This document shows, piece after piece, positions 35,539 to 43,122 of a stretch of DNA of 64,000 nucleotides. The notes beneath the pieces were generated by a model. It saw only the letters and a list, made by a program, of their open reading frames with translations. It was not told the DNA's origin and searched no databases. Source of the DNA: Rhodospirillaceae bacterium (GTDB lineage: Bacteria; Pseudomonadota; Alphaproteobacteria; SP197); NCBI GenBank assembly GCA_002722885.1, contig PBNE01000013.1, positions 121,883 to 185,882 of the forward strand, given 5' to 3'. A program made the translations under genes and the position numbers. Position 1 is the stretch's first letter. Each line of letters begins with the position of its first letter.

Positions 35539-36669
35539 CTAGGCTGCGCTGTCGAAGGTCGCAAACGCGTTCGCCTCGATATCGTCCCAGTCCATGTCAG
35601 CGCCCAGCCCGGGCCGGTCGGAGGCCCCGACACAGCCGTGGGCATCCAGCGCGATCGGGTTGCGAAGCGGGTAGTCGTAATGCTCGGAAGGAACCGGGTG
35701 CTCGAACCAGGTGCAGCCTATCATGCCCAGCATGATGTGAAGATCGACGAGCTGGCCGGGGCCGAAGGCATAGGACTGAATCTCGACGGGAACCTCCATC
35801 GCACGCGCCAGCCCCATCGCCTTGACCGCCGTCGTCACGCCACCACCGTTTAGAGCGTCAAAGCGCAATCTGGACCAGGCCTTGCGTTCCAGTGCTCCGC
35901 GCCAGCTCTCGAGCCCGACCACGAGGTTCCCCGCGGGAATGATATCGACACCGACGGCGTGGTTGAGCTCGACATAGGCGTCGAGGTCCGTATCGGGCAG
36001 CGGCGCTTCGAACCAGTCGAACGGTTCTGTGCTCATGGCCTCACCAATCCGCAGGGCCTCGTCGAAGGTGTGTTGTTGTTCGTGATCAGTCATGAATCGG
36101 ATCTTGCCGTCGCCATAGATCTCGGAGACGACGCGAATCAGCTCCACGTCGAAGTCCGGGTCCGTCTTCATGTGAAGCTTCACGCTGCGGTAACCCAGGG
36201 CCACGCTGCGTCTGATGATGTCGAGATACTCTTCGATGGTGTCGAAGGCATCGACGCTGGCCTGGGCCGGGATCCGTTCCCGATAGCCGCCCAGAAGGCG
36301 ATAGAGCGGTTGGCCGACCCCCTCGGCATAAGCTCCCCACATCGCACAATCGAGCAGAGAAATCGCCAGCCGGGGGCCCGGCCCGGCCTCGGAAAGCAAC
36401 TGCCCGGTCAACGCGGCCCGTCGCCCGGCATCGCTGCCGGTGAATCGATCAGCCAGCCCCTCGACCTCACGCACGATCGAGCCAGCACTGCGGCCCTTGT
36501 AGCCCGTGAAGTTCGACGCCACGCCTTCGGCGCCGCTCTCGAGAGTGACCCGAACGATCTCGACGTTCATCCGCACGGGGTCCATGCGTCCGTGGAAGCG
36601 GCTGAGCGGCGTGTTCTGCGGTGTCACACCATAGGCGCGCACACGCCTAATCCGCTGGTCGTCCGCCAT
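35539..36669 (-). CDS. Mandelate racemase/muconate lactonizing enzyme family protein (enolase superfamily), copy A
   Basis: A 376-aa enolase-superfamily enzyme with an N-terminal capping domain and a C-terminal barrel. The barrel carries Lys about 164 in RSVKLHMKTDPDF, metal ligands Asp about 195 (RFMTDHEQ), Glu about 221 (WFEAPLPD) and Asp about 271 (LRFDALNGGG), and PVPSEHYDYPL near the C-terminus. Such enzymes dehydrate or racemise hydroxy acids, sugar acids or amino-acid derivatives. It is paralogous to the gene just upstream (36674), four bases away, in one operon. Unlike its partner, it keeps all three expected metal ligands, so it is more likely to be a conventional enzyme. Substrate not assigned. 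Confidence 0.87.
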   Translation of the reverse strand: MADDQRIRRVRAYGVTPQNTPLSRFHGRMDPVRMNVEIVRVTLESGAEGVASNFTGYKGRSAGSIVREVEGLADRFTGSDAGRRAALTGQLLSEAGPGPRLAISLLDCAMWGAYAEGVGQPLYRLLGGYRERIPAQASVDAFDTIEEYLDIIRRSVALGYRSVKLHMKTDPDFDVELIRVVSEIYGDGKIRFMTDHEQQHTFDEALRIGEAMSTEPFDWFEAPLPDTDLDAYVELNHAVGVDIIPAGNLVVGLESWRGALERKAWSRLRFDALNGGGVTTAVKAMGLARAMEVPVEIQSYAFGPGQLVDLHIMLGMIGCTWFEHPVPSEHYDYPLRNPIALDAHGCVGASDRPGLGADMDWDDIEANAFATFDSAA

Positions 36670-36673
36670 CGTC

Positions 36674-37822
36674 TCAGTCCGTCACGTCGAACGACAGGAA
36701 CGCTTCGGCCTCGATGCGGTCCCATTCAGGGATGGCGCCCAAGCCCGGTCCGTCGGGCGGCCGGATCAGGCGATCCCGGTCCATCACGGGCGGCTCACCC
36801 AGCTCGTAGCGATAGTCTGATTCCGGTACCGGTTGCTCGAACCAGCCGCAGTTGCCGAGACCTAGTGCGATGTGAAGCGCGGCGAGTTGACGCCCTTCGT
36901 AGCCATAGGACTGCAGCTCGACCGTCGTGCCGTGCGCCGCGGCCAGGGCCATGGCGCGGACCGTCGCCGAGATGCCGCCGTTGTGGGTCGGTCCGGTGCG
37001 CAGCATGTCCCAGGCCCCGGCGTCCAGACCGCCACGCAGGGCGTCGAGCTCTGTCAGCGTGTTGCCTGCCGGAATGATCGGCACATCAACGGCACGGCGC
37101 AGGGCCGCACAGGCCACCAGATCGGCATCGGGCAACGGCGCTTCGAACCAGTGGAATCCCAGCTCCGCCAGCCGCTTGCCGACCCGCACCGCAGTCTTGA
37201 GGTCATACCGTTGCTCGACGTCCAGCATGAACCCGATGCGTGTTCCGTGTGCGCCGTGAACGGTCTCGATCATCGCGAGATCCCAGTCGGGATCGCGGCG
37301 AGTGTGAAGCTTCACGGCCCGGTAGCCCCAATCCGCCAGGTCTCCGACAAAGGCGACATAGGCCTCGACTGTCTCGAACACCGGCGTGCTGGCATAAACC
37401 GGCAGGCTGTCCCGTGCGCCGCCCAGCAAGCGCCACAGCGGCTCGCCTGCGGCACGGGCCATGAGATCCCACAACGCGATGTCGATCAGGGATTCGGCTT
37501 TCGGTCCTGTGTCATCGGCATGGCGCAGCAGGCGTTCGTTGACCGCCTCGCGCTCCAGGGCGGAGGCGCCCAGAATCTGGGGCGCCAGCGCGCGCAGGCG
37601 ACCGGCGAGGTCCCGTTCCGGCCCGGCCTCACCATCGGCCTCTTCAACGGCGATGTTCGACGTGTTCGAAGCCCAGCCTTCCAGACCGTTTGCAGCGGTG
37701 AGGCGCAGCATGTTGTCGGTGATGCGGCGGAACCCGTCCTGGCCGGTCCAGCGGCAGGGCGGTGTCGTGGACGGCGTGACGGCGTAAATTCGCACACGAA
37801 CGATGTCGAGATGACGAGACAC
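36674..37822 (-). CDS. Mandelate racemase/muconate lactonizing enzyme family protein (enolase superfamily), copy B with atypical metal site
   Basis: A 382-aa enolase-superfamily homologue aligned along its length with the gene at 35539. Lys about 171 is in RAVKLHTRRDPDW, Asp about 201 in GFMLDVEQRYD and Glu about 227 in HWFEAPLPDAD. At the third metal-ligand position, where the paralogue has Asp in LRFDALNGGG, this protein has Gly about 277 in LRTGPTHNGG, so the canonical Asp is missing. The ligand could be supplied by Thr or His nearby, or the protein may have changed function. It is transcribed just upstream of copy A and twelve bases after the CaiD-like gene in the same direction. Confidence 0.84.
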   Translation of the reverse strand: MSRHLDIVRVRIYAVTPSTTPPCRWTGQDGFRRITDNMLRLTAANGLEGWASNTSNIAVEEADGEAGPERDLAGRLRALAPQILGASALEREAVNERLLRHADDTGPKAESLIDIALWDLMARAAGEPLWRLLGGARDSLPVYASTPVFETVEAYVAFVGDLADWGYRAVKLHTRRDPDWDLAMIETVHGAHGTRIGFMLDVEQRYDLKTAVRVGKRLAELGFHWFEAPLPDADLVACAALRRAVDVPIIPAGNTLTELDALRGGLDAGAWDMLRTGPTHNGGISATVRAMALAAAHGTTVELQSYGYEGRQLAALHIALGLGNCGWFEQPVPESDYRYELGEPPVMDRDRLIRPPDGPGLGAIPEWDRIEAEAFLSFDVTD

Positions 37823-37834
37823 GGATGCGCTTTC

Positions 37835-38662
37835 CTACTCGCCCTTGAAGTTCGGCTTGCGTTTTTCGGCAAAGGCCCGTGCGCCTTCCATGAAATCGTC
37901 GGAGAACAGCATCTTCTCGTAAATCGGCAGCCCGCTGCTGCCGTCACCGCCACCCCTGATCGCACAGCGCGTGACCTCGAAACTCTCGGGCAGGGGCAAG
38001 TGCATCATGGCACCCAAGGCTTCCTTGAGCGCCTGAAGAGCCAGCGGTGCGCCGTCGGCAATCTCGGCGGCGAGGCTGCGGGCCCGCTCCATCAGTTGCT
38101 GGCGCGGAACAACATCATGCACGAGGCCCCAGTGTTTGGCCTCGTCGGCGCCCATGCGGCGGCCCGTGAGGAAGAGCTCCATGGCGACGTTGTAAGGCAG
38201 CAGACGCGGCAGACGCTGGATTGCACCGGCATCGGGCAGGAAACCGCGCTGCATCTCGGGCAGGAAGAACTCGGCGTGATCGGCTGCCACGAGAACATCG
38301 CAGGCCAGCGCGATCTCGAATCCGCCACCCACAGCGACACCGTTCACGGCACCGATCACTGGCTTTTTCAGGTCCCAGAACTCGACGATACCGGCAAACC
38401 CGCCTTCCAGGCCGTCAGCTGAATTCAGAGCGTCGGCGTTGCTTTCAACCTTGGCGATGTCCTTGAGATCCCAGCCGGCGCTGAAGATGCGTTCACCGGT
38501 GCCCGTCACCAGGCCGACGCGCAGGTCGACATCGTCCTTCAGCCAGCTCAGGGCTTCATACATCTCAGTGCTGAACTGGCGGTTAATGGCGTTCGCCGGC
38601 GGCCGGTCCATCAAGATTTCCAGAACATGGCCGTGTTTCGCGGCATGAACAAAGTCGCCCAA
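37835..38662 (-). CDS. Enoyl-CoA hydratase/isomerase family protein, CaiD-like (crotonobetainyl-CoA hydratase type)
   Basis: A 275-aa crotonase-fold enzyme. It resembles CaiD: HVLEILMDRPPANAINRQFS near the N-terminus, GERIFSAGWDLKDIAK, AVNGVAVGGGFEIALACDVL (the oxyanion loop), the FLPEMQRGFLPDAGAIQRLP helix and the terminal ARAFAEKRKPNFKGE that matches CaiD-type proteins. I place the start at the TTG at 38662, since GGAGG lies five bases upstream; a longer frame starts at 38773 but the added residues have no family counterpart. Carnitine catabolism is plausible given the betaine-type binding protein genes that follow, but the CoA transferase and other cai genes are absent, so a general hydratase is the safer call. 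Confidence 0.82.
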   Translation of the reverse strand: MGDFVHAAKHGHVLEILMDRPPANAINRQFSTEMYEALSWLKDDVDLRVGLVTGTGERIFSAGWDLKDIAKVESNADALNSADGLEGGFAGIVEFWDLKKPVIGAVNGVAVGGGFEIALACDVLVAADHAEFFLPEMQRGFLPDAGAIQRLPRLLPYNVAMELFLTGRRMGADEAKHWGLVHDVVPRQQLMERARSLAAEIADGAPLALQALKEALGAMMHLPLPESFEVTRCAIRGGGDGSSGLPIYEKMLFSDDFMEGARAFAEKRKPNFKGE

Positions 38663-38841
38663 GGTCGCCTCCCCACTGGTTTCCAAGAACCTAGTTCGGA
38701 ACCGCCATGAACGAAACCACCCCTGAGCCGCCAGCACTGGCCTGCGACGTGAAAACTTGCACAGGAAATTCACATCTCGCTAAAATTCGCCCTGAACATC
38801 TACCAACGGATGTTTGGTGAAACAATTGTGGGAGACACGTC

Positions 38842-39810
38842 ATGAATTTGACACGCAAGTTTCTGTCGGCCGTTGCCGGCGGGGCGCTCATGTTTGGTGT
38901 GGCCGCGTCAGGCCACGCCCAGAACGCAGAAACAGACGAGCCGATCCGGCTCGCCATGAACGAATGGACCGGCCAGCACGTCAGCACCACCGTCGCAGGC
39001 GAGGTGCTCAAGCGGATGGGTTACAACGTCGAGTACGTGACCGCTGGCTATTATCCGCAGGTCCAGGCGATGGCCGAGGGCGACCTGGATGCCTCGCTTG
39101 AGATCTGGAGTTCAAACATAGGCGATGGCTGGGACGAGCACTTCGACAGCGGTGCGGTCGAGATTGTTGCGAATTCGGGCCTGCAGCCGCAGGAAGCCTG
39201 GTATGTGCCGGCTTATGTGGTCGATATGTGCCCCGGCCTGCCGAACTGGGAAGCGCTCAACGACTGCGTCGACCTCTTCGCGACACCTGAGACCCTGCCG
39301 TCGGGCCGTTTCCTCGACTACCCCGCCGACTGGGGTGACAAGAACCGTCCGCGCATCGAAGCTCTGGGTCTGGACTTCATCAACATCCAGTCCGGTGGCG
39401 AGGGTGCCATCATCGCCGAGATCAAGTCGGCCTACGAGCGCCAGGCTCCGCTGCTGACCATGTTCTGGGAGCCGCACTGGATCCACGCCCAGTACGACCT
39501 GCAGCGCGTCTATCTGCCGGAGTACGAAGAGGGCTGCTTGGAAGATCCGGCTCTCGGCCCGAACCCCGATGTCGCATGGGACTGTGACTGGGCCGGTGCC
39601 GAAATCTGGAAGGTTGCCAATCCTTCGCTGGAAGGCAGCCACCCCAACGCCTGGGGCCTGATTGAAGCCTACTCGATCACCAACGCCGAACAGGCAGCGA
39701 TGATGTCCGAGATCGATGACAAGGGCCGTGACCTGGCCGAGGTCGTCAACGAGTGGCTCGACAACAACCCTGACAAGATGCAGGCCTGGATCGATCAGGC
39801 AACGATGTAA
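38842..39810 (+). CDS. Glycine betaine/choline-type ABC transporter substrate-binding protein, copy 1
   Basis: A 322-aa periplasmic binding protein of the OpuAC/ProX type. The signal peptide is RKFLSAVAGGALMFGVAASG followed by HAQNAET; the mature protein begins DEPIRLAMNEWTGQHVSTTV and continues with GYNVEYVTAGYYPQVQAMAEG and DLDASLEIWSSNIGDGWDEH. The Trp-rich segments (NEWTGQ, EAWYVPAYV, TMFWEPHWIH) fit the aromatic box that holds trimethylammonium groups. A GTGGGAG ribosome site precedes the ATG at 38842. It is followed by a terminator and a second copy. No permease or ATPase is adjacent, so it must use components encoded elsewhere. Confidence 0.88.
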   Translation: MNLTRKFLSAVAGGALMFGVAASGHAQNAETDEPIRLAMNEWTGQHVSTTVAGEVLKRMGYNVEYVTAGYYPQVQAMAEGDLDASLEIWSSNIGDGWDEHFDSGAVEIVANSGLQPQEAWYVPAYVVDMCPGLPNWEALNDCVDLFATPETLPSGRFLDYPADWGDKNRPRIEALGLDFINIQSGGEGAIIAEIKSAYERQAPLLTMFWEPHWIHAQYDLQRVYLPEYEEGCLEDPALGPNPDVAWDCDWAGAEIWKVANPSLEGSHPNAWGLIEAYSITNAEQAAMMSEIDDKGRDLAEVVNEWLDNNPDKMQAWIDQATM

Positions 39811-39832
39811 GTCACTTAGCAGGTATTTGCAG

Positions 39833-39867
39833 AAGGGCCGGGCGGCAAGGTCCGGCCCTTTCTTTTG
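39833..39867 (+). terminator. Terminator after binding-protein gene copy 1
   Basis: A nine-bp stem, AAGGGCCGG at 39833-39841 and CCGGCCCTT at 39852-39860, encloses a ten-base loop and is followed by TCTTTTG. It lies 23 bases after the stop codon at 39810 and separates the two tandem binding-protein genes, so each probably has its own transcript or partial read-through. Confidence 0.8.
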
Positions 39868-40009
39868 CGCGATCGGGCCGCCTGGCACCCGTCTGATGCC
39901 ACCCTCCACATACCCAAAACTTGCGATTCACTCCTATCTGCCGCATAGAATTACCACAGAACGCTCATACAAGAGTGCTTCTCGATCCAAACAGTGGGAG
40001 ACACATAAT

Positions 40010-40981
40010 ATGGATTTCGCGCGTAAGTTTACGTCCGCCGTTGCGGCTGGCGCCCTGCTCGTTGGCGTTGCCATGTCGTCAAACGCCCAGAGCATCCCCG
40101 AATCGGATGAACCAGTTCGGCTCGCCATGAACGAGTGGACAGGTCAGCACGTCAGCACGACGGTCGCCGGCGAAGTCCTCAAGCGCATGGGCTACAATGT
40201 CGAGTACGTCACGGCCGGCTATTACCCGCAGGGTGCCGCCATCGCCGACGGCGACATCGACGCAACCCTGGAAATCTGGACCTCCAACATCGGTGATGGC
40301 TGGGATGCCATGTTTGATGAGGGCCGTCTTGAGGTCATCGGCACTGCCGGTCTGCAGCCCCAGGAAGCCTGGTATGTTCCGGCCTATGTCGTCGAGATGT
40401 GCCCCGGCCTGCCGAGCTGGGAAGCTCTGAACGACTGCACGGACCTCTTTGCCACAGCCGACACGCTGCCTTCTGGCCGCTTCCTCGACTATCCGGCCGA
40501 GTGGGGTGACAGCAACGCCCACCGCATCGAAGCCCTGGATCTCGACTATGTTTCGATCCCGTCAGGTGGCGAGGGTGCGATCATCGCCGAAATCAGGTCG
40601 GCGGTTGAGCGGCAGGCTCCGCTGCTGACCATGTTCTGGGAGCCACATTGGCTGCACGCCCAGATCGACATGCAGCGCGTCTACCTGCCCGAGTACTTCG
40701 ACGGCTGTGAGACCGACGCTTCGCTCGGCTCCAACCCCGATGCCATCTGGGACTGTGACTGGGCTGGCGCCGAGATCATCAAAGTTGCCAACCCTGCTCT
40801 CAAGGAGAGCCATCCAGCTGCCTGGAGTCTGATTGATGCCTATTCCATCACCAATGCCGAACAGGCTGTGATGATGGCCGAGATCGACGACAAGGGCCGT
40901 GATCTGGTCGAGGTCGTCAACGAGTGGCTCGACAACAACCCTGACCAGGTTCAGAGCTGGGTGGACCAGGCGTCCATGTAA
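40010..40981 (+). CDS. Glycine betaine/choline-type ABC transporter substrate-binding protein, copy 2
   Basis: A 323-aa periplasmic binding protein closely similar to copy 1, including WTGQHVSTTVAGEVLKRMGY, YVTAGYYPQGAAIADGDIDA and EAWYVPAYVVEMCPGLPSWE, and the ending DKGRDLVEVVNEWLDNNPDQ. It has a signal peptide (FARKFTSAVAAGALLVGVAMSS). Its upstream sequence (CAGTGGGAGACACATAATATG) also resembles that of copy 1 (TTGTGGGAGACACGTCATG), so the duplication included the ribosome site. Differences are concentrated in surface segments, suggesting divergent ligand preference. A strong terminator follows. No dedicated membrane components lie beside it. Confidence 0.88.
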   Translation: MDFARKFTSAVAAGALLVGVAMSSNAQSIPESDEPVRLAMNEWTGQHVSTTVAGEVLKRMGYNVEYVTAGYYPQGAAIADGDIDATLEIWTSNIGDGWDAMFDEGRLEVIGTAGLQPQEAWYVPAYVVEMCPGLPSWEALNDCTDLFATADTLPSGRFLDYPAEWGDSNAHRIEALDLDYVSIPSGGEGAIIAEIRSAVERQAPLLTMFWEPHWLHAQIDMQRVYLPEYFDGCETDASLGSNPDAIWDCDWAGAEIIKVANPALKESHPAAWSLIDAYSITNAEQAVMMAEIDDKGRDLVEVVNEWLDNNPDQVQSWVDQASM

Positions 40982-41005
40982 GCTCCTGAGTTCAGGACCA
41001 AAATA

Positions 41006-41040
41006 GAAGGCCGGGTGGCAACACCCGGCCTTCTTCTTTT
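41006..41040 (+). terminator. Terminator after binding-protein gene copy 2
   Basis: A perfect 12-bp stem, GAAGGCCGGGTG at 41006-41017 and CACCCGGCCTTC at 41022-41033, closes a GCAA tetraloop, and a T-rich tail (TTCTTTT) follows. It begins 24 bases after the stop codon. The structure is a textbook intrinsic terminator. It also separates this gene from the convergent flavoprotein gene. Confidence 0.9.
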
Positions 41041-41062
41041 CTGACTGTTAGAAACGTTTTGA

Positions 41063-43120
41063 TCAGGGCAACGCGAAGTCGGACGAAAGCTCCGTGATCT
41101 CGCGACGATAGGGGATTTCGTCAGGCGTCGTTCCCAATTCACGGGCAAAGCGGTGGCCTTCGTAGACGGCTGCAGCAATCGTTGCCGGTCCGTGACAGTC
41201 GCCGATCCGGCTCACGGCCGCAGAACCACCAGCGTTGACGAGATCGTAGTAGAGCGAATCAACAGGCACGCGTGAGGTCACCATCAACATGCTTGCTGCC
41301 GAGACGACCTTTTCCTTTCCGGAATAGGCACACTGCACGGTGACGCCATCTGGGCCGAAACCGGCCAGTGTATGGCTGGTCACAAGCTCCACACCCAGGC
41401 TCATCAACTGGGCCTGCACCCGATGTTGCTCCAGGGTCTGATGCATCCAGGAGGACACAACGGAATCAGGTGTTACCAGCGTGACATCAAGACCATCGGC
41501 CCGCAGCTTCTCGGCGACAACGCCGCCCATGTAGTAGTAGTCGTCGTCATAGACCACGACCGGCCCGCTGATCGCGGCACCGTCCATCACATCATCGGGG
41601 GTAAAGACACCGGCGCCATCGAGTCCCGGAATCGGGAACTGATGAGAACGACCATAACCGTCCTTGCGCCAGCGCGCGCCGGTCGCAACAGCAATGTGGT
41701 CGGCCCCGAACTCCATGGCCTGCGCGGCCTCCAGCCTACTGCCCAGGAACACCTCGACATTGGCCATCTGCTGGATCTGGTAGACGCGGTAGTCGCGTAC
41801 GCGGCCCCAAGCCGACAGACCGGGCAACCGGCTTTCGCGCGCAACCCGACCACCGAGGTCTTCGGAGGCTTCGGCCAGCGTCACGTCGTAGCCACGGCGA
41901 CCTGCAGCCAAAGCCGCTTCCAGCCCGGCCGGGCCCGCGCCGATGATCAGCACACTCTCATCAGCGGTCTTTGGCGCGATACGCTCCGGATGCCAGCCCT
42001 TGCGCCATTCCTCGCCCTTGGTCGGGTTCTGGGTGCAGCGCATCGGCGACTGGAGGTGATCCCAACCGACGCAGATGTTGCAGCCGATACATTCGCGGAT
42101 GTCCTCGATCCGGCCCTCTTCGATCTTCTTGGGCAGAAACGGATCGGCGATCGACGGGCGCGCCGCGCCAATCATGTCCATCACGCCGTTCTTGATCAGC
42201 GACACCATGCGATCGGGCGACGTATAACGGCCCACAGCCACGACAGGCTTGGTCGTAACCTGTTTGACGAAGCTGATGAACGGCTCCTGGAACCCCTCGT
42301 CGGCAAAGCGGCTGGTGACGCTGTCGTTCTCCCACTCCGCGACGTTGACGTCCCAAAGGTCGGGCACTTCGGCGAGCATCTCGATGATCTCGCGGCCTTC
42401 CTTTTCAAACTCCATACCCTCGGCGCCGCGCAGCTCGTCGACGGCAAATCGAGCCACAACACCCATGGTGTCACCGACAGCGTCCTTGGCTTCCTCGATG
42501 ATTTCGCGGAACAGGCGGATGCGGTTTTCAAGGCTTCCACCATACTCGTCCGCGCGCTTGTTGTAGCGCGGGAGCATAAACTGGCCGGCCAGCGACAGGT
42601 TGTGGGCCGCATAACAACAGACAATATCGAAACCGGCCTTCTTGGCCCGCTTGACGGCATTCAGATGCCAGCGGCGGTAGTCCCGGATGTCCTGCTTGTC
42701 CATGGCGCGAGCCTGGACCGGAGCATTGCCGACAACCGGCATATGCGATGCGAACAGCGGCACCTCGCGGCTGTAATTGTTGGGAGCAAACTTGCCGTTG
42801 TGGGTGGGTTCGATCAGAGCCAACGCTCCGTGTTCATGAACCGCATCGCACATACGCGCAAGATAGGGGATGTCCTGATCGGACCACAGCCGGCCTTCGG
42901 TCGCGCCTGTGATGTCGGAGGTCGGATGAATGTCGATCTGCTCGGTCGAGACCACGGCCCAGCCGCCTTCGGCCTTCACACCGCGCATCGCGGCCATGCT
43001 GGACGGGAAGGTGCGGCCCATACCGTTGCAATGCGGCACCTGGAAGAAGCGGTTCTTTGCGGTGACAGGACCGATCTTCACCGGCTCAAAGAGAATGTCG
43101 TAGCGGGGAGCACGGGCCAT
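41063..43120 (-). CDS. Trimethylamine/dimethylamine dehydrogenase-like flavoprotein (FMN, 4Fe-4S), copy 1
   Basis: A 685-aa enzyme of the TMADH/DMADH/DgcA group. The N-terminal TIM barrel has KNRFFQVPHCNGMGR, whose Cys 31 aligns with the Cys that carries 6-S-cysteinyl-FMN in TMADH. The iron-sulfur site is ECIGCNICVG, Cys 344, 347 and 350, with a fourth Cys near 362 in SPMRCTQNP. Then a Rossmann domain, VLIIGAGPAGLEAALAAGRR. At the position of TMADH Tyr60 this protein has Gln 61, the residue reported for dimethylamine dehydrogenase. The ATG at 43120 is preceded by GGAGG and lies two bases after the stop of its tandem paralogue. It probably demethylates a methylated amine; substrate unproven. 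Confidence 0.88.
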   Translation of the reverse strand: MARAPRYDILFEPVKIGPVTAKNRFFQVPHCNGMGRTFPSSMAAMRGVKAEGGWAVVSTEQIDIHPTSDITGATEGRLWSDQDIPYLARMCDAVHEHGALALIEPTHNGKFAPNNYSREVPLFASHMPVVGNAPVQARAMDKQDIRDYRRWHLNAVKRAKKAGFDIVCCYAAHNLSLAGQFMLPRYNKRADEYGGSLENRIRLFREIIEEAKDAVGDTMGVVARFAVDELRGAEGMEFEKEGREIIEMLAEVPDLWDVNVAEWENDSVTSRFADEGFQEPFISFVKQVTTKPVVAVGRYTSPDRMVSLIKNGVMDMIGAARPSIADPFLPKKIEEGRIEDIRECIGCNICVGWDHLQSPMRCTQNPTKGEEWRKGWHPERIAPKTADESVLIIGAGPAGLEAALAAGRRGYDVTLAEASEDLGGRVARESRLPGLSAWGRVRDYRVYQIQQMANVEVFLGSRLEAAQAMEFGADHIAVATGARWRKDGYGRSHQFPIPGLDGAGVFTPDDVMDGAAISGPVVVYDDDYYYMGGVVAEKLRADGLDVTLVTPDSVVSSWMHQTLEQHRVQAQLMSLGVELVTSHTLAGFGPDGVTVQCAYSGKEKVVSAASMLMVTSRVPVDSLYYDLVNAGGSAAVSRIGDCHGPATIAAAVYEGHRFARELGTTPDEIPYRREITELSSDFALP

Positions 43121-43122
43121 CT

